Assembly: GCA_025363755.1 (NCBI GenBank)
Contig: JANYLQ010000044.1
Location: 17,406 to 81,405, forward strand
Direction of reading: 5' to 3'
Length of the DNA stretch: 64,000 bases
Origin: Hyphomicrobiales bacterium
GTDB lineage: Bacteria; Pseudomonadota; Alphaproteobacteria; Rhizobiales; Aestuariivirgaceae
Shown: in pieces, positions 1 through 7,868 of the stretch
Layout of the letters: every line of letters starts with the position of its first letter
Position numbering within the stretch: position 1 is the first letter of the stretch
The notes under the pieces: model-generated
The model's input: only the letters and a program-made list of their open reading frames with translations
What the model was told of the DNA's origin: nothing
Databases searched by the model: none
Position numbers and translations under genes: made by a program

Positions 1-51
1 ACAATCAATTGATGCATTGCAATATTTAATGTTGCATGGCAGCATCAAATT

Positions 52-654
52 GTGGACCACGGCCTTTCAATATTACTCGTCGACGAAAACACGGATCGTG
101 CTGCTTTGATCGAGCGTGGCCTGCATGAGGCGGGTTATAACCGCGTTTCAATTATCCGGGAAACCAAGGGTGTTTTAAAAAAGATAGAAGATATTTCGCC
201 GGATGTAATTGTCATCGATTTGGGCAATTCAAGTCGTGATCTTTTGGAGCACATGTTTTTGGTGTCGCGCACCGTGCGCAAGCCGATCGCCATGTTTGTA
301 GATCAATCGGATGAACAGTCTATGTACCGGGCAATCGAGGCAGGTGTTTCTGCTTATGTCGTCGATGGACTTAAAAAAGAACGTATCAAACCCATTCTCG
401 ATCTGGCGATGATCCGGTTCAAGGCGTTTGAAGACATCCGCGATGAGCGGGATGCAGCCAAATCGGCACTTGATGACCAGAAGCTAATTGATCGTGCCAA
501 ACGCAACCTGATGAATGCAAAAGGCCTTTCGGAAGACGAAGCATATGAAAGCTTGCGCAAGGCTGCCATGGCGCAGAACAAACGCATGGCGCAAATCGCC
601 GAGGCTGTGATGACTGCACAAAGTTTGATGGAGCAATGTGATGATCGAACTTAA
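52..654 (+). CDS. nasT: ANTAR-domain response regulator, NasT-like transcription antiterminator
   Basis: N-terminal receiver-like fold (LSILLVDENTDRAALIERGL), C-terminal ANTAR-like helices (LIDRAKRNLMNAKGLSEDEAYESLRKAAMAQNKRMAQIAEAV); next to a NasS-like gene and a nitrate operon. GTG start; upstream context is cut by the window edge. Confidence 0.88.
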   Translation: MDHGLSILLVDENTDRAALIERGLHEAGYNRVSIIRETKGVLKKIEDISPDVIVIDLGNSSRDLLEHMFLVSRTVRKPIAMFVDQSDEQSMYRAIEAGVSAYVVDGLKKERIKPILDLAMIRFKAFEDIRDERDAAKSALDDQKLIDRAKRNLMNAKGLSEDEAYESLRKAAMAQNKRMAQIAEAVMTAQSLMEQCDDRT

Positions 655-1861
655 TGTCGGCTTTGTGCCTTTGCTTGATGCATCAATCCTCATCATGGCC
701 CATGAAAAAGGTTTCGCCGAAGAGCAAGGTCTTCAACTTAAACTTATGAAGGAAACATCCTGGGCCAATATCAGAGACCGCCTGTCAGTTGGCCAGTTTC
801 ATGTTGCCCATATGTTGGCCCCGCTGCCGATTGCACAGAACTTAGGATTATCGCCGCTTAAAACGCATTTGATTGCGCCTTTCGCGTTAGGGCTTGGTGG
901 AAATGCCATTACAGTTTCTCAGATGCTTTACGGGGCGATGGGTGAATCTATTTCGCATTCTTCCGACCCAGCAAAAGCTGGCGCTGCCTTGCGCGCGGTT
1001 GTTACGAGTCGCAAAGCACAAAACCTATCCAAACTTGTTTTTGCGGTTGTGCACAGCTTTTCGGTTCATGCTTATGAATTACGCTACTGGCTGGCGGCAA
1101 GCGGGATAGATCCCGAAGATGATGTTGACCTAACAATTGTCCCGCCCGCGATGATGGGAGACGCGTTGGCGACAGGTGCTATTGATGGGTTTTGTGTCGG
1201 TGAACCTTGGAATAGCAATGCTGTAGCGCAGGGCTTGGGCGAGGTGGTGACAACAAAAGCATCAATTTGGAGATCGAGCCCCGAGAAAGTTTTGGGATTA
1301 CGAAAAACATGGGCCGAAGATAATCGCGAAAAACTTGATACATTACTCGTTGCTCTTCACAACGCTGCGATGTGGTGCGGTTCGCCTCTTAACAGAGATG
1401 AAATGGCGCGCATTTTGGCAAAGCCCCAATACATTGGTGTGGGTGAAAAAATAGTTCGAAAAGGATTGGTTGGAAACATTCAAGGCGACCAGACACAAAG
1501 TGATTTTCTGATTTTTGCAGAGCGTGCAGCAAACTTCCCTTGGGTCAGCCACGCACTTTGGATCTATTCGCAAATGGTCCGGTGGAACCAATGTCAATAT
1601 AGTTCTGCAGCCGAAAAAATTGTCAGCCAAACCTATCGTCCCGATATTTACCGACAAGCGCTTGGCCCTTTCGGAGTGTCCCTCCCAGGTGGCAGCTCTA
1701 AGGTGGAAGGCGCGCTTACGGAAACAACGCGTGTGCCAGCTTCGGGAGGCCCTTTAAATTTGGGGCCGGACGGATTTTTTGATGGCATTGCCTTCGATCC
1801 AAGTGACATTAAATCTTATCTGACAGAATTAGGCAGAGATATTGCGTTGCACAATAGATAG
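638..1861 (+). CDS. nasS: NasS-like nitrate/nitrite sensor (CmpA/NrtA-family, no signal peptide)
   Basis: CmpA/NrtA motifs (GFVPLLDASILIMAHEKGFAEEQGL, FCVGEPWNSNAV) without an export signal; overlaps the nasT 3' end by 17 bp. Confidence 0.85.
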   Translation: MMIELNVGFVPLLDASILIMAHEKGFAEEQGLQLKLMKETSWANIRDRLSVGQFHVAHMLAPLPIAQNLGLSPLKTHLIAPFALGLGGNAITVSQMLYGAMGESISHSSDPAKAGAALRAVVTSRKAQNLSKLVFAVVHSFSVHAYELRYWLAASGIDPEDDVDLTIVPPAMMGDALATGAIDGFCVGEPWNSNAVAQGLGEVVTTKASIWRSSPEKVLGLRKTWAEDNREKLDTLLVALHNAAMWCGSPLNRDEMARILAKPQYIGVGEKIVRKGLVGNIQGDQTQSDFLIFAERAANFPWVSHALWIYSQMVRWNQCQYSSAAEKIVSQTYRPDIYRQALGPFGVSLPGGSSKVEGALTETTRVPASGGPLNLGPDGFFDGIAFDPSDIKSYLTELGRDIALHNR

Positions 1862-1958
1862 GCAATCAAATGCCTGTTCATGCGGCAGGTCAATTCGTGA
1901 AATTCGTCCGATAGATACTAAGTATCTGAAATTAAATATAAAAATAGTTTTTTGAAAT

Positions 1959-1974
1959 TGGCACAACTCATGCA
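1959..1974 (+). promoter_or_regulatory. Candidate sigma-54 (-24/-12) promoter
   Basis: TGGCAC-AACTC-ATGCA compared with consensus TGGCAC-N5-TTGCA: one mismatch, with correct GG-to-GC spacing; lies upstream of a nitrate-assimilation operon. Confidence 0.65.
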
Positions 1975-1987
1975 GTGATGCAAGCAA

Positions 1988-2068
1988 GTGCTCACAAGCA
2001 CATTCGGCAACGCCGCCGACAGGAAAGAGATCGCCCCCGACTCTCCGCCTGTCGGCGGCTTTTTTTTT
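1988..2068 (+). promoter_or_regulatory. Candidate ANTAR (NasT)-responsive antitermination leader
   Basis: Hairpin GTGC-TCACAA-GCAC (1988-2001) followed by hairpin TCGGC-AACGCC-GCCGA (2004-2019), whose hexaloop has A at position 1 and G at position 4; the second hairpin overlaps the 5' arm of the terminator. Confidence 0.65.
2012..2068 (+). terminator. Intrinsic terminator in the nrtA leader (attenuator)
   Basis: Perfect 12-bp stem GCCGCCGACAGG (2012-2023) / CCTGTCGGCGGC (2048-2059) followed by nine T (2060-2068), then AAGGAG and ATG at 2081. Confidence 0.88.
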
Positions 2069-2080
2069 AAGGAGAATGAG

Positions 2081-3361
2081 ATGTTTCAAATCAATTCCAC
2101 GCGCCGCGCCTTTCTGAAGAAATCAGCAGCTACTGCAGCAATTTTAACCGCGGCCCGCGCTCTATTGCCATCGGGTGCAATGGCTGCAAGTGGCCCCGAG
2201 ATTGACGTGGCAAAGCTCGGCTTCATTGCGCTGACAGATTCTTCTCCTTTGATTATTGCAAAAGAGAAGGGCCTCTTTGCTAAATATGGCGTTGGCAATG
2301 TCGAGGTTTTGAAGCAAGCTTCATGGGGTGCCACGCGCGATAATTTGGTTCTCGGTTCTGCGGGCAGCGGCATAGACGGCGCACATATTCTAACCCCGAT
2401 GCCATACCTGATGACGCTGGGCACAATCACGCAGAACAAACCTGTGCCGATGAAAATTTTGGCGCGGCTTAATCTTGATGGCCAAGGCATTTCAGTTTCC
2501 AAAGAATATGCAGATTTGAAAGTAGGGCTCGATGCATCGCTGCTCAGAGAAGCTTTCGCCAAGAAAAAAGCCGCGGGTGCGGCTGCTAAAATCGCTGTGA
2601 CGTTCCCAGGTGGAACACATGATTTGTGGATGAGGTATTGGCTCGCAGCGGGCGGCATTGATCCTAACAAGGATGTTGAAACCATCATCGTTCCACCGCC
2701 GCAGATGGTGGCCAATATGAAAGTCGGAACGGTTGATGCATTCTGTGTGGGTGAGCCATGGAATGCCCAACTTGTAAGCCAAGGACTTGGATATTCCGCT
2801 GTCACAACCGGTGAACTCTGGTCGAAGCACCCTGAAAAGTCTTTGGCATTGCGCGCTGATTTCACGGATAAGAATCCAAAGACCACGGAGGCCATATTGA
2901 TGGCAGTGATGGAAGCCCAGCAGTGGTGCGACGCTGATGCCAATAAGGATGAGCTGGCCAAAATCGTTTCTAAACGCGAATGGTTCAACATCAAGCCAGA
3001 AGATATTGTTGGTCGCCTGAAGGGTGAGTTTGATTATGGCAATGGCAAAGTGGTTCAAGCTAGCCCGCATGCCATGAAGTTCTGGCGTGATGCTGCTTCA
3101 TTTCCGTTTAAGAGTCATGATGCTTGGTTCCTTGCGGAAAATATGCGCTGGGGCAAGGTGAAGGGGGACACAGATATTGCAGCACTGATTGCAAATGTGA
3201 ATGGTGCTGACACTTGGCGGGCAGCTGCCAAGGCGATGAGCATCGCCGATGCTCCAGCTTCAGACTCGCGCGGTGTTGAAACCTTCTTTGACGGCAAAAC
3301 GTTCGATCCTGCAAACCCAAAGGCCTATCTCGACAGCCTTTCCATCAAAGCGATGGTTTGA
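2081..3361 (+). CDS. nrtA: Nitrate ABC transporter substrate-binding protein, NrtA family
   Basis: Twin-arginine-like signal STRRAFLKKSAATAAILTAARALLPSGAMA; CmpA/NrtA motifs (FCVGEPWNAQLVSQGLGY). ATG at 2081 preceded by AAGGAG; the track start at 1988 lies inside the leader. Confidence 0.9.
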   Translation: MFQINSTRRAFLKKSAATAAILTAARALLPSGAMAASGPEIDVAKLGFIALTDSSPLIIAKEKGLFAKYGVGNVEVLKQASWGATRDNLVLGSAGSGIDGAHILTPMPYLMTLGTITQNKPVPMKILARLNLDGQGISVSKEYADLKVGLDASLLREAFAKKKAAGAAAKIAVTFPGGTHDLWMRYWLAAGGIDPNKDVETIIVPPPQMVANMKVGTVDAFCVGEPWNAQLVSQGLGYSAVTTGELWSKHPEKSLALRADFTDKNPKTTEAILMAVMEAQQWCDADANKDELAKIVSKREWFNIKPEDIVGRLKGEFDYGNGKVVQASPHAMKFWRDAASFPFKSHDAWFLAENMRWGKVKGDTDIAALIANVNGADTWRAAAKAMSIADAPASDSRGVETFFDGKTFDPANPKAYLDSLSIKAMV

Positions 3362-3368
3362 GCTATTG

Positions 3369-4277
3369 ATGAGTGAAGCTGCGTTGAAACTTGAAACAGA
3401 ACTGGCCGAGGCATTGCCTCTGCCGGTTCGTCCTCTATCAAATGTCGTGGTGCTGCCAACCAAGCACGCTAAACCCAGAATGATATTCATGCCTGACTTT
3501 AAAAAAATTGGTGCGGCGTTGTTGCCACCACTCTTTGTTATGCTGTTGGCTTTGTTGTTGTGGCAAATTTTTGCTTCATCTCCCACCTCAGGTTTGCCGC
3601 CGCCGACAACGGTGATTGCAGAGAGCAGCGACCTCATTCTGCATCCGTTTTTTGATCATGGCGGCACAGACAAAGGCCTAGGCCTTCATGTTTTTGCATC
3701 GCTCAAGCGCGTAGCTTTGGGCTATACGTTGGCGGCCATTGTTGGCATTGCCTTGGGAACTCTGGTTGGCGCTTCACAATTGTTTATGCGCGGACTTGAC
3801 CCGTTGTTTCAAATCTTGCGCACTGTGCCACCGCTGGCGTGGCTTCCCATTTCATTGGCGGCGTTCAAGGACGGTCAACCTTCGGCAATCTTTGTGATTT
3901 TCATAACGGCGATTTGGCCGATCATTATTAATACTGCCACAGGCATCCGCAATATTCCCGATGACTATAAAAATGTGGCCCGAGTTATTCAACTCAACCC
4001 CCTTCAATATTTTTCCAAGATTATGGTCCCTGCTGCTGCGCCTTATATTTTCACAGGCCTGCGTATTGGTATTGGACTTTCCTGGCTGGCTATTGTGGCG
4101 GCAGAAATGTTGATCGGTGGAACTGGCATTGGATTTTTCATTTGGGACGCTTGGAATTCATCGCACATTAGCGACATCATTGTGGCCCTGTTTTATGTGG
4201 GGATCGTTGGTTTCGTGCTTGATCGGTTGGTCAGTTATGTGGGCTCGCTTGTCACCCACGGCATGACGGTGAATTGA
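3369..4277 (+). CDS. nrtB: Nitrate ABC transporter permease, NrtB family
   Basis: Binding-protein-dependent permease fold (LRTVPPLAWLPISLAAFKDGQPSAIFVIFITAIWPIIINTATGIRNIP). The in-frame ATG at 3369 is preferred over the track start at 3249, which overlaps nrtA. Confidence 0.9.
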   Translation: MSEAALKLETELAEALPLPVRPLSNVVVLPTKHAKPRMIFMPDFKKIGAALLPPLFVMLLALLLWQIFASSPTSGLPPPTTVIAESSDLILHPFFDHGGTDKGLGLHVFASLKRVALGYTLAAIVGIALGTLVGASQLFMRGLDPLFQILRTVPPLAWLPISLAAFKDGQPSAIFVIFITAIWPIIINTATGIRNIPDDYKNVARVIQLNPLQYFSKIMVPAAAPYIFTGLRIGIGLSWLAIVAAEMLIGGTGIGFFIWDAWNSSHISDIIVALFYVGIVGFVLDRLVSYVGSLVTHGMTVN

Positions 4278-4283
4278 GTATAT

Positions 4284-5081
4284 ATGATGCACAAACCTTA
4301 TCTCTCGCTATCGCATGTGGGCAAAAGTTTTCAGCGTGGCACTAATATCACCGAAGTACTGCGTGACATTTCTTTGACTGTCGAACGCGGCGAATATGTT
4401 TCGCTGATTGGCCATTCAGGTTGCGGCAAATCCACTTTGCTCAATCTGATTGCAGGCCTCACACCCGTCTCAAGCGGGACAGTTCTGTTGGAAGACAAAC
4501 ACGTCAATGCCCCGGGACCTGATCGTGCTGTGGTGTTTCAAAATCACTCGCTGCTGCCGTGGCTGAGTGTTTATGACAATATCAGGCTCGCTGTAGATAA
4601 AGTCTGGGCCAAGGAATCTGCAAGCCAACGCAAGGCTCGCATTATGGAAAAGCTTGATCTCGTACAAATGGCACATGCCAAAGACAAGCGTCCAAGTGAA
4701 ATTTCTGGGGGGATGAAACAGCGCGTAGGTATTGCGCGTGCGCTTGCTATGGAACCGAAGGTGTTGCTGCTCGACGAGCCCTTTGGCGCGCTTGATGCTT
4801 TGACGCGCGCCCATTTGCAAGACCAGGTGATGCAGATTCATCAGACGTTGAAGAACACGGTGGTGATGATCACGCACGATGTGGATGAGGCCGTGTTGCT
4901 TTCTGATCGTATTGTGATGCTGACCAATGGGCCATCAGCCACAATTGGGGAAATCGTGAATGTGAACCTGTCTTATCCCCGCAAGCGCATCGAACTGGTT
5001 TCGCAGCCAGAATATATCCGCTGCCGCGAGGCAGTTCTCAAATTCTTATACGAACGTCATAAATTTGTGGAGGCCGCATAA
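4284..5081 (+). CDS. nrtC: Nitrate ABC transporter ATP-binding protein
   Basis: Walker A GHSGCGKST, signature SGGMKQRVGIARAL, Walker B VLLLDEPFGALD; operon context. Could equally be named nrtD or nasD. Confidence 0.88.
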   Translation: MMHKPYLSLSHVGKSFQRGTNITEVLRDISLTVERGEYVSLIGHSGCGKSTLLNLIAGLTPVSSGTVLLEDKHVNAPGPDRAVVFQNHSLLPWLSVYDNIRLAVDKVWAKESASQRKARIMEKLDLVQMAHAKDKRPSEISGGMKQRVGIARALAMEPKVLLLDEPFGALDALTRAHLQDQVMQIHQTLKNTVVMITHDVDEAVLLSDRIVMLTNGPSATIGEIVNVNLSYPRKRIELVSQPEYIRCREAVLKFLYERHKFVEAA

Positions 5082-7528
5082 TGGCATCTAAACTGGTCAT
5101 TATCGGGAATGGCATGGCGCCGGGGCGCATGTTGGAGCATTTGTTCGAACTTGCGCCAAACAGCCACGACGTTACGATTTTCAACGCGGAGCCACGTGTC
5201 AATTATAACCGGCTCATGTTGTCGCCCGTGCTTTCTGGTGAGAAGACTTATGAGGACATCATCACGCATGGCGATGATTGGTATGCGCAAAATTCAGTCA
5301 CGCTGCATAAGGGCAAGAAGATTGCCAAAATTGATCGTGCTGCAAAAACAGTCACGGCGGAAGATGGAACTGAGGCTGCCTATGATAAGCTCGTTATCGC
5401 TACAGGCTCATCGCCGTTCATCATCCCAATTCCCGGCAAGGATTTGCCCGGTGTGGTGACCTACCGTGATCTCGATGATGTTGAAAAAATGCTGGCCGCT
5501 GCGAAACATGGCGGCAGCGCTGTAGTGATTGGTGGCGGTTTGCTTGGCCTTGAGGCTGCTGCTGGTTTGCACGCGCGCGGTATGGATGTAACTATTTTGC
5601 ATTTGATGCCAACATTGATGGAGCGTCAGCTTGATCCGGCGGCGGCGCATTTATTGCAACAGGCGATTGAAAAGCGCGGCATGAAGGTGATGCTTAAAGC
5701 CAATACTCATGCGATAGTCGGCGACGGAAAAGTTGAAGGTGTTCGGCTTGATGATGGCACTCTATTGCCTGCATCATTGGTGGTGATGGTTGTTGGTATT
5801 CGGCCTGCATCAGCCCTTGCAAAAGACGCTGGCATTGAAGTGAATCGCGGTATTCTTGCCAATGATCAGTTGATCACGTCTGACCCTGATGTGTTTGCTC
5901 TTGGAGAATGCGTCGAACATCGCACGGGCATCTATGGCCTTGTTGCACCCCTTTACGAAATGGCGCGAACGATTGCTGAAGTTTTAGCAGGGCAGGTGGC
6001 CGCTTACACCGGCTCTGTTATGTCAACCAAGCTCAAAGTGACAGGCATTGACCTTTATTCTGGTGGTGATTTTGCCGAGGCCCAAGACCGCGAAGAAATC
6101 GTGCTGCGTGATGCGTCGCGCGGTGTCTACAAAAGGCTGGTGATCAAAGACAACAAGATCATCGGCATTGTGATGTATGGCGATACGAGTGACGGGCCAT
6201 GGTTTTTTGATAAATTAAAGAAGGGTGAGGATATTTCCGAGCAGCGTGAAATGCTGATCTTTGGCCAAGCCTATGCAGGAGGGACCCCCCTGGACCCTAC
6301 GGCGGCCGTTGCAGCCTTACCGCCTGACGCAGAAATCTGCGGCTGCAACGGCATTTGCAAAAGCAAAATCACCGACGCGATTGCCGCGAAAAAATTAACA
6401 TCAATTGACGAAGTGCGTGCACACACCAAAGCTTCGGCTTCATGCGGTTCGTGCACGGGCCTTGTCGAAAAGCTGCTCGTCATTTCTTTAGGCGATGGTT
6501 ACAAACCCAACGCAATTCTACCGATGTGCCCCTGCACAGATCTGGGGCATGGTGAAGTACGGCGTTTGATCGTGGCGGAAGGCTTCAAAAACATTCAGGA
6601 GCTGATGCAGCAACTCGAATGGAAAACCAGTTGCGGCTGTGCCAAATGTCGACCGGCGCTCAACTATTACATGGTCTCCAATTGGCCTGGTGAATATGTC
6701 GATGATAATCAGTCGCGCTTCATCAACGAGCGCGTGCACGCCAACATTCAAAAGGACGGCACTTTCTCCGTCGTGCCGCGGATGTGGGGCGGCATGACAT
6801 CGGCCAAAGAGCTTCGCGCCATCGCTGATGTGGCAGATAAATTTGCAATCCCCGCCGTTAAAGTGACCGGCGGACAACGCATCGATTTGCTCGGCGTGAA
6901 GAAAGAAGATTTGCCGGCGGTCTGGTCTGATCTCAATGCGGCGGGCATGGTTTCGGGTGCGGCTTATGCAAAAGGTTTGCGCACTGTCAAAACTTGTGTG
7001 GGCACTGATTGGTGCAGATTTGGAACGCAAGATTCAACGGGCCTTGGCATTAAGCTTGAAAAATTTATGTGGGGATCTTGGACACCTGCAAAATTGAAAA
7101 TGGCGGTATCTGGTTGTCCGCGAAATTGTGCTGAAGCCACATGCAAAGACATCGGCGTCATCTGTGTTGACTCTGGCTATGACATTCATTTTGCTGGTGC
7201 CGCCGGCCTCGATATCAAGGGCACGCAAGTTCTCACACACGTCGACACTGAGGAAGAGGCGCTGGAAATGATTGTGGCGCTCACCCAGCTTTACCGTGAG
7301 CAGGGCTATTATCTTGAGCGCATTTACAAATGGGCGGCGCGTGTGGGGATCGATAGCGTGCGGCAAAATATTGTGGACGATGCAACCAAGCGCAAAGCCT
7401 ATTTCGACAAATTCGCATTCAGCCAAAAATTTGCACAGATTGATCCGTGGCGGTTGCGCGCTTCCGGCCATGAAGCCCACGAGTTTATGCCCATGCGGGC
7501 TTTCCCAAAACGTATCGCAGCGGAGTGA
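5081..7528 (+). CDS. nirB: Assimilatory NAD(P)H nitrite reductase large subunit
   Basis: FAD/NAD oxidoreductase N-terminus, BFD-like [2Fe-2S] Cys motifs (CGCNGICKS, CGSCTG), siroheme/4Fe-4S motif (CPRNCAEATCKDIG). Confidence 0.93.
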   Translation: MASKLVIIGNGMAPGRMLEHLFELAPNSHDVTIFNAEPRVNYNRLMLSPVLSGEKTYEDIITHGDDWYAQNSVTLHKGKKIAKIDRAAKTVTAEDGTEAAYDKLVIATGSSPFIIPIPGKDLPGVVTYRDLDDVEKMLAAAKHGGSAVVIGGGLLGLEAAAGLHARGMDVTILHLMPTLMERQLDPAAAHLLQQAIEKRGMKVMLKANTHAIVGDGKVEGVRLDDGTLLPASLVVMVVGIRPASALAKDAGIEVNRGILANDQLITSDPDVFALGECVEHRTGIYGLVAPLYEMARTIAEVLAGQVAAYTGSVMSTKLKVTGIDLYSGGDFAEAQDREEIVLRDASRGVYKRLVIKDNKIIGIVMYGDTSDGPWFFDKLKKGEDISEQREMLIFGQAYAGGTPLDPTAAVAALPPDAEICGCNGICKSKITDAIAAKKLTSIDEVRAHTKASASCGSCTGLVEKLLVISLGDGYKPNAILPMCPCTDLGHGEVRRLIVAEGFKNIQELMQQLEWKTSCGCAKCRPALNYYMVSNWPGEYVDDNQSRFINERVHANIQKDGTFSVVPRMWGGMTSAKELRAIADVADKFAIPAVKVTGGQRIDLLGVKKEDLPAVWSDLNAAGMVSGAAYAKGLRTVKTCVGTDWCRFGTQDSTGLGIKLEKFMWGSWTPAKLKMAVSGCPRNCAEATCKDIGVICVDSGYDIHFAGAAGLDIKGTQVLTHVDTEEEALEMIVALTQLYREQGYYLERIYKWAARVGIDSVRQNIVDDATKRKAYFDKFAFSQKFAQIDPWRLRASGHEAHEFMPMRAFPKRIAAE

Positions 7529-7529
7529 G

Positions 7530-7868
7530 ATGATGAATCCGGATTGGATCGATATTGGCTTGGTGCGCGATGTGCCGTTTCGTGGTTCGCGCATTGTGAG
7601 CACGGGCAATGGAGACATTGCAATTTTCAAAGCCTTTGATGGCAAAGTTTTTGCGCTGTGGGACAAGTGCCCTCATAAGGGTGGGCCGCTCAGCCAGGGC
7701 ATTGTGAATGGTCACTCAGTCACTTGCCCGCTTCATAATTGGGTGGTTGCATTGGACACGGGCGACGTGAAAGGCCCAGACAAGGGCTGTGCGCGAAAAG
7801 TTGAATTGATGATCGACGACGGACGCATTTATATGGCCGCCGCCACGCTCAAAAGAGATGCTGCATGA
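7530..7868 (+). CDS. nirD: Nitrite reductase small subunit (Rieske-type)
   Basis: Rieske-like motif CPHKGGPLSQG...CPLHNWVV; ATGATG at 7530/7533 directly after the nirB stop. Confidence 0.9.
   Translation: MMNPDWIDIGLVRDVPFRGSRIVSTGNGDIAIFKAFDGKVFALWDKCPHKGGPLSQGIVNGHSVTCPLHNWVVALDTGDVKGPDKGCARKVELMIDDGRIYMAAATLKRDAA

Noticed and set aside
1-51. Imperfect palindrome GCAATATTTAATGTTGC (19-35) as the nasT promoter operator
   Set aside because: Upstream sequence is truncated by the window and the GTG start is uncertain, so function cannot be argued.
1988-2080. Track ORF start for nrtA at GTG 1988
   Set aside because: It would translate through the terminator hairpin; ATG at 2081 has an AAGGAG site and a proper signal peptide.
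2086-2994. Long antisense ORF (302 aa) opposite nrtA
   Set aside because: Shadow ORF opposite a well-supported gene; low-complexity composition and no recognisable domain.
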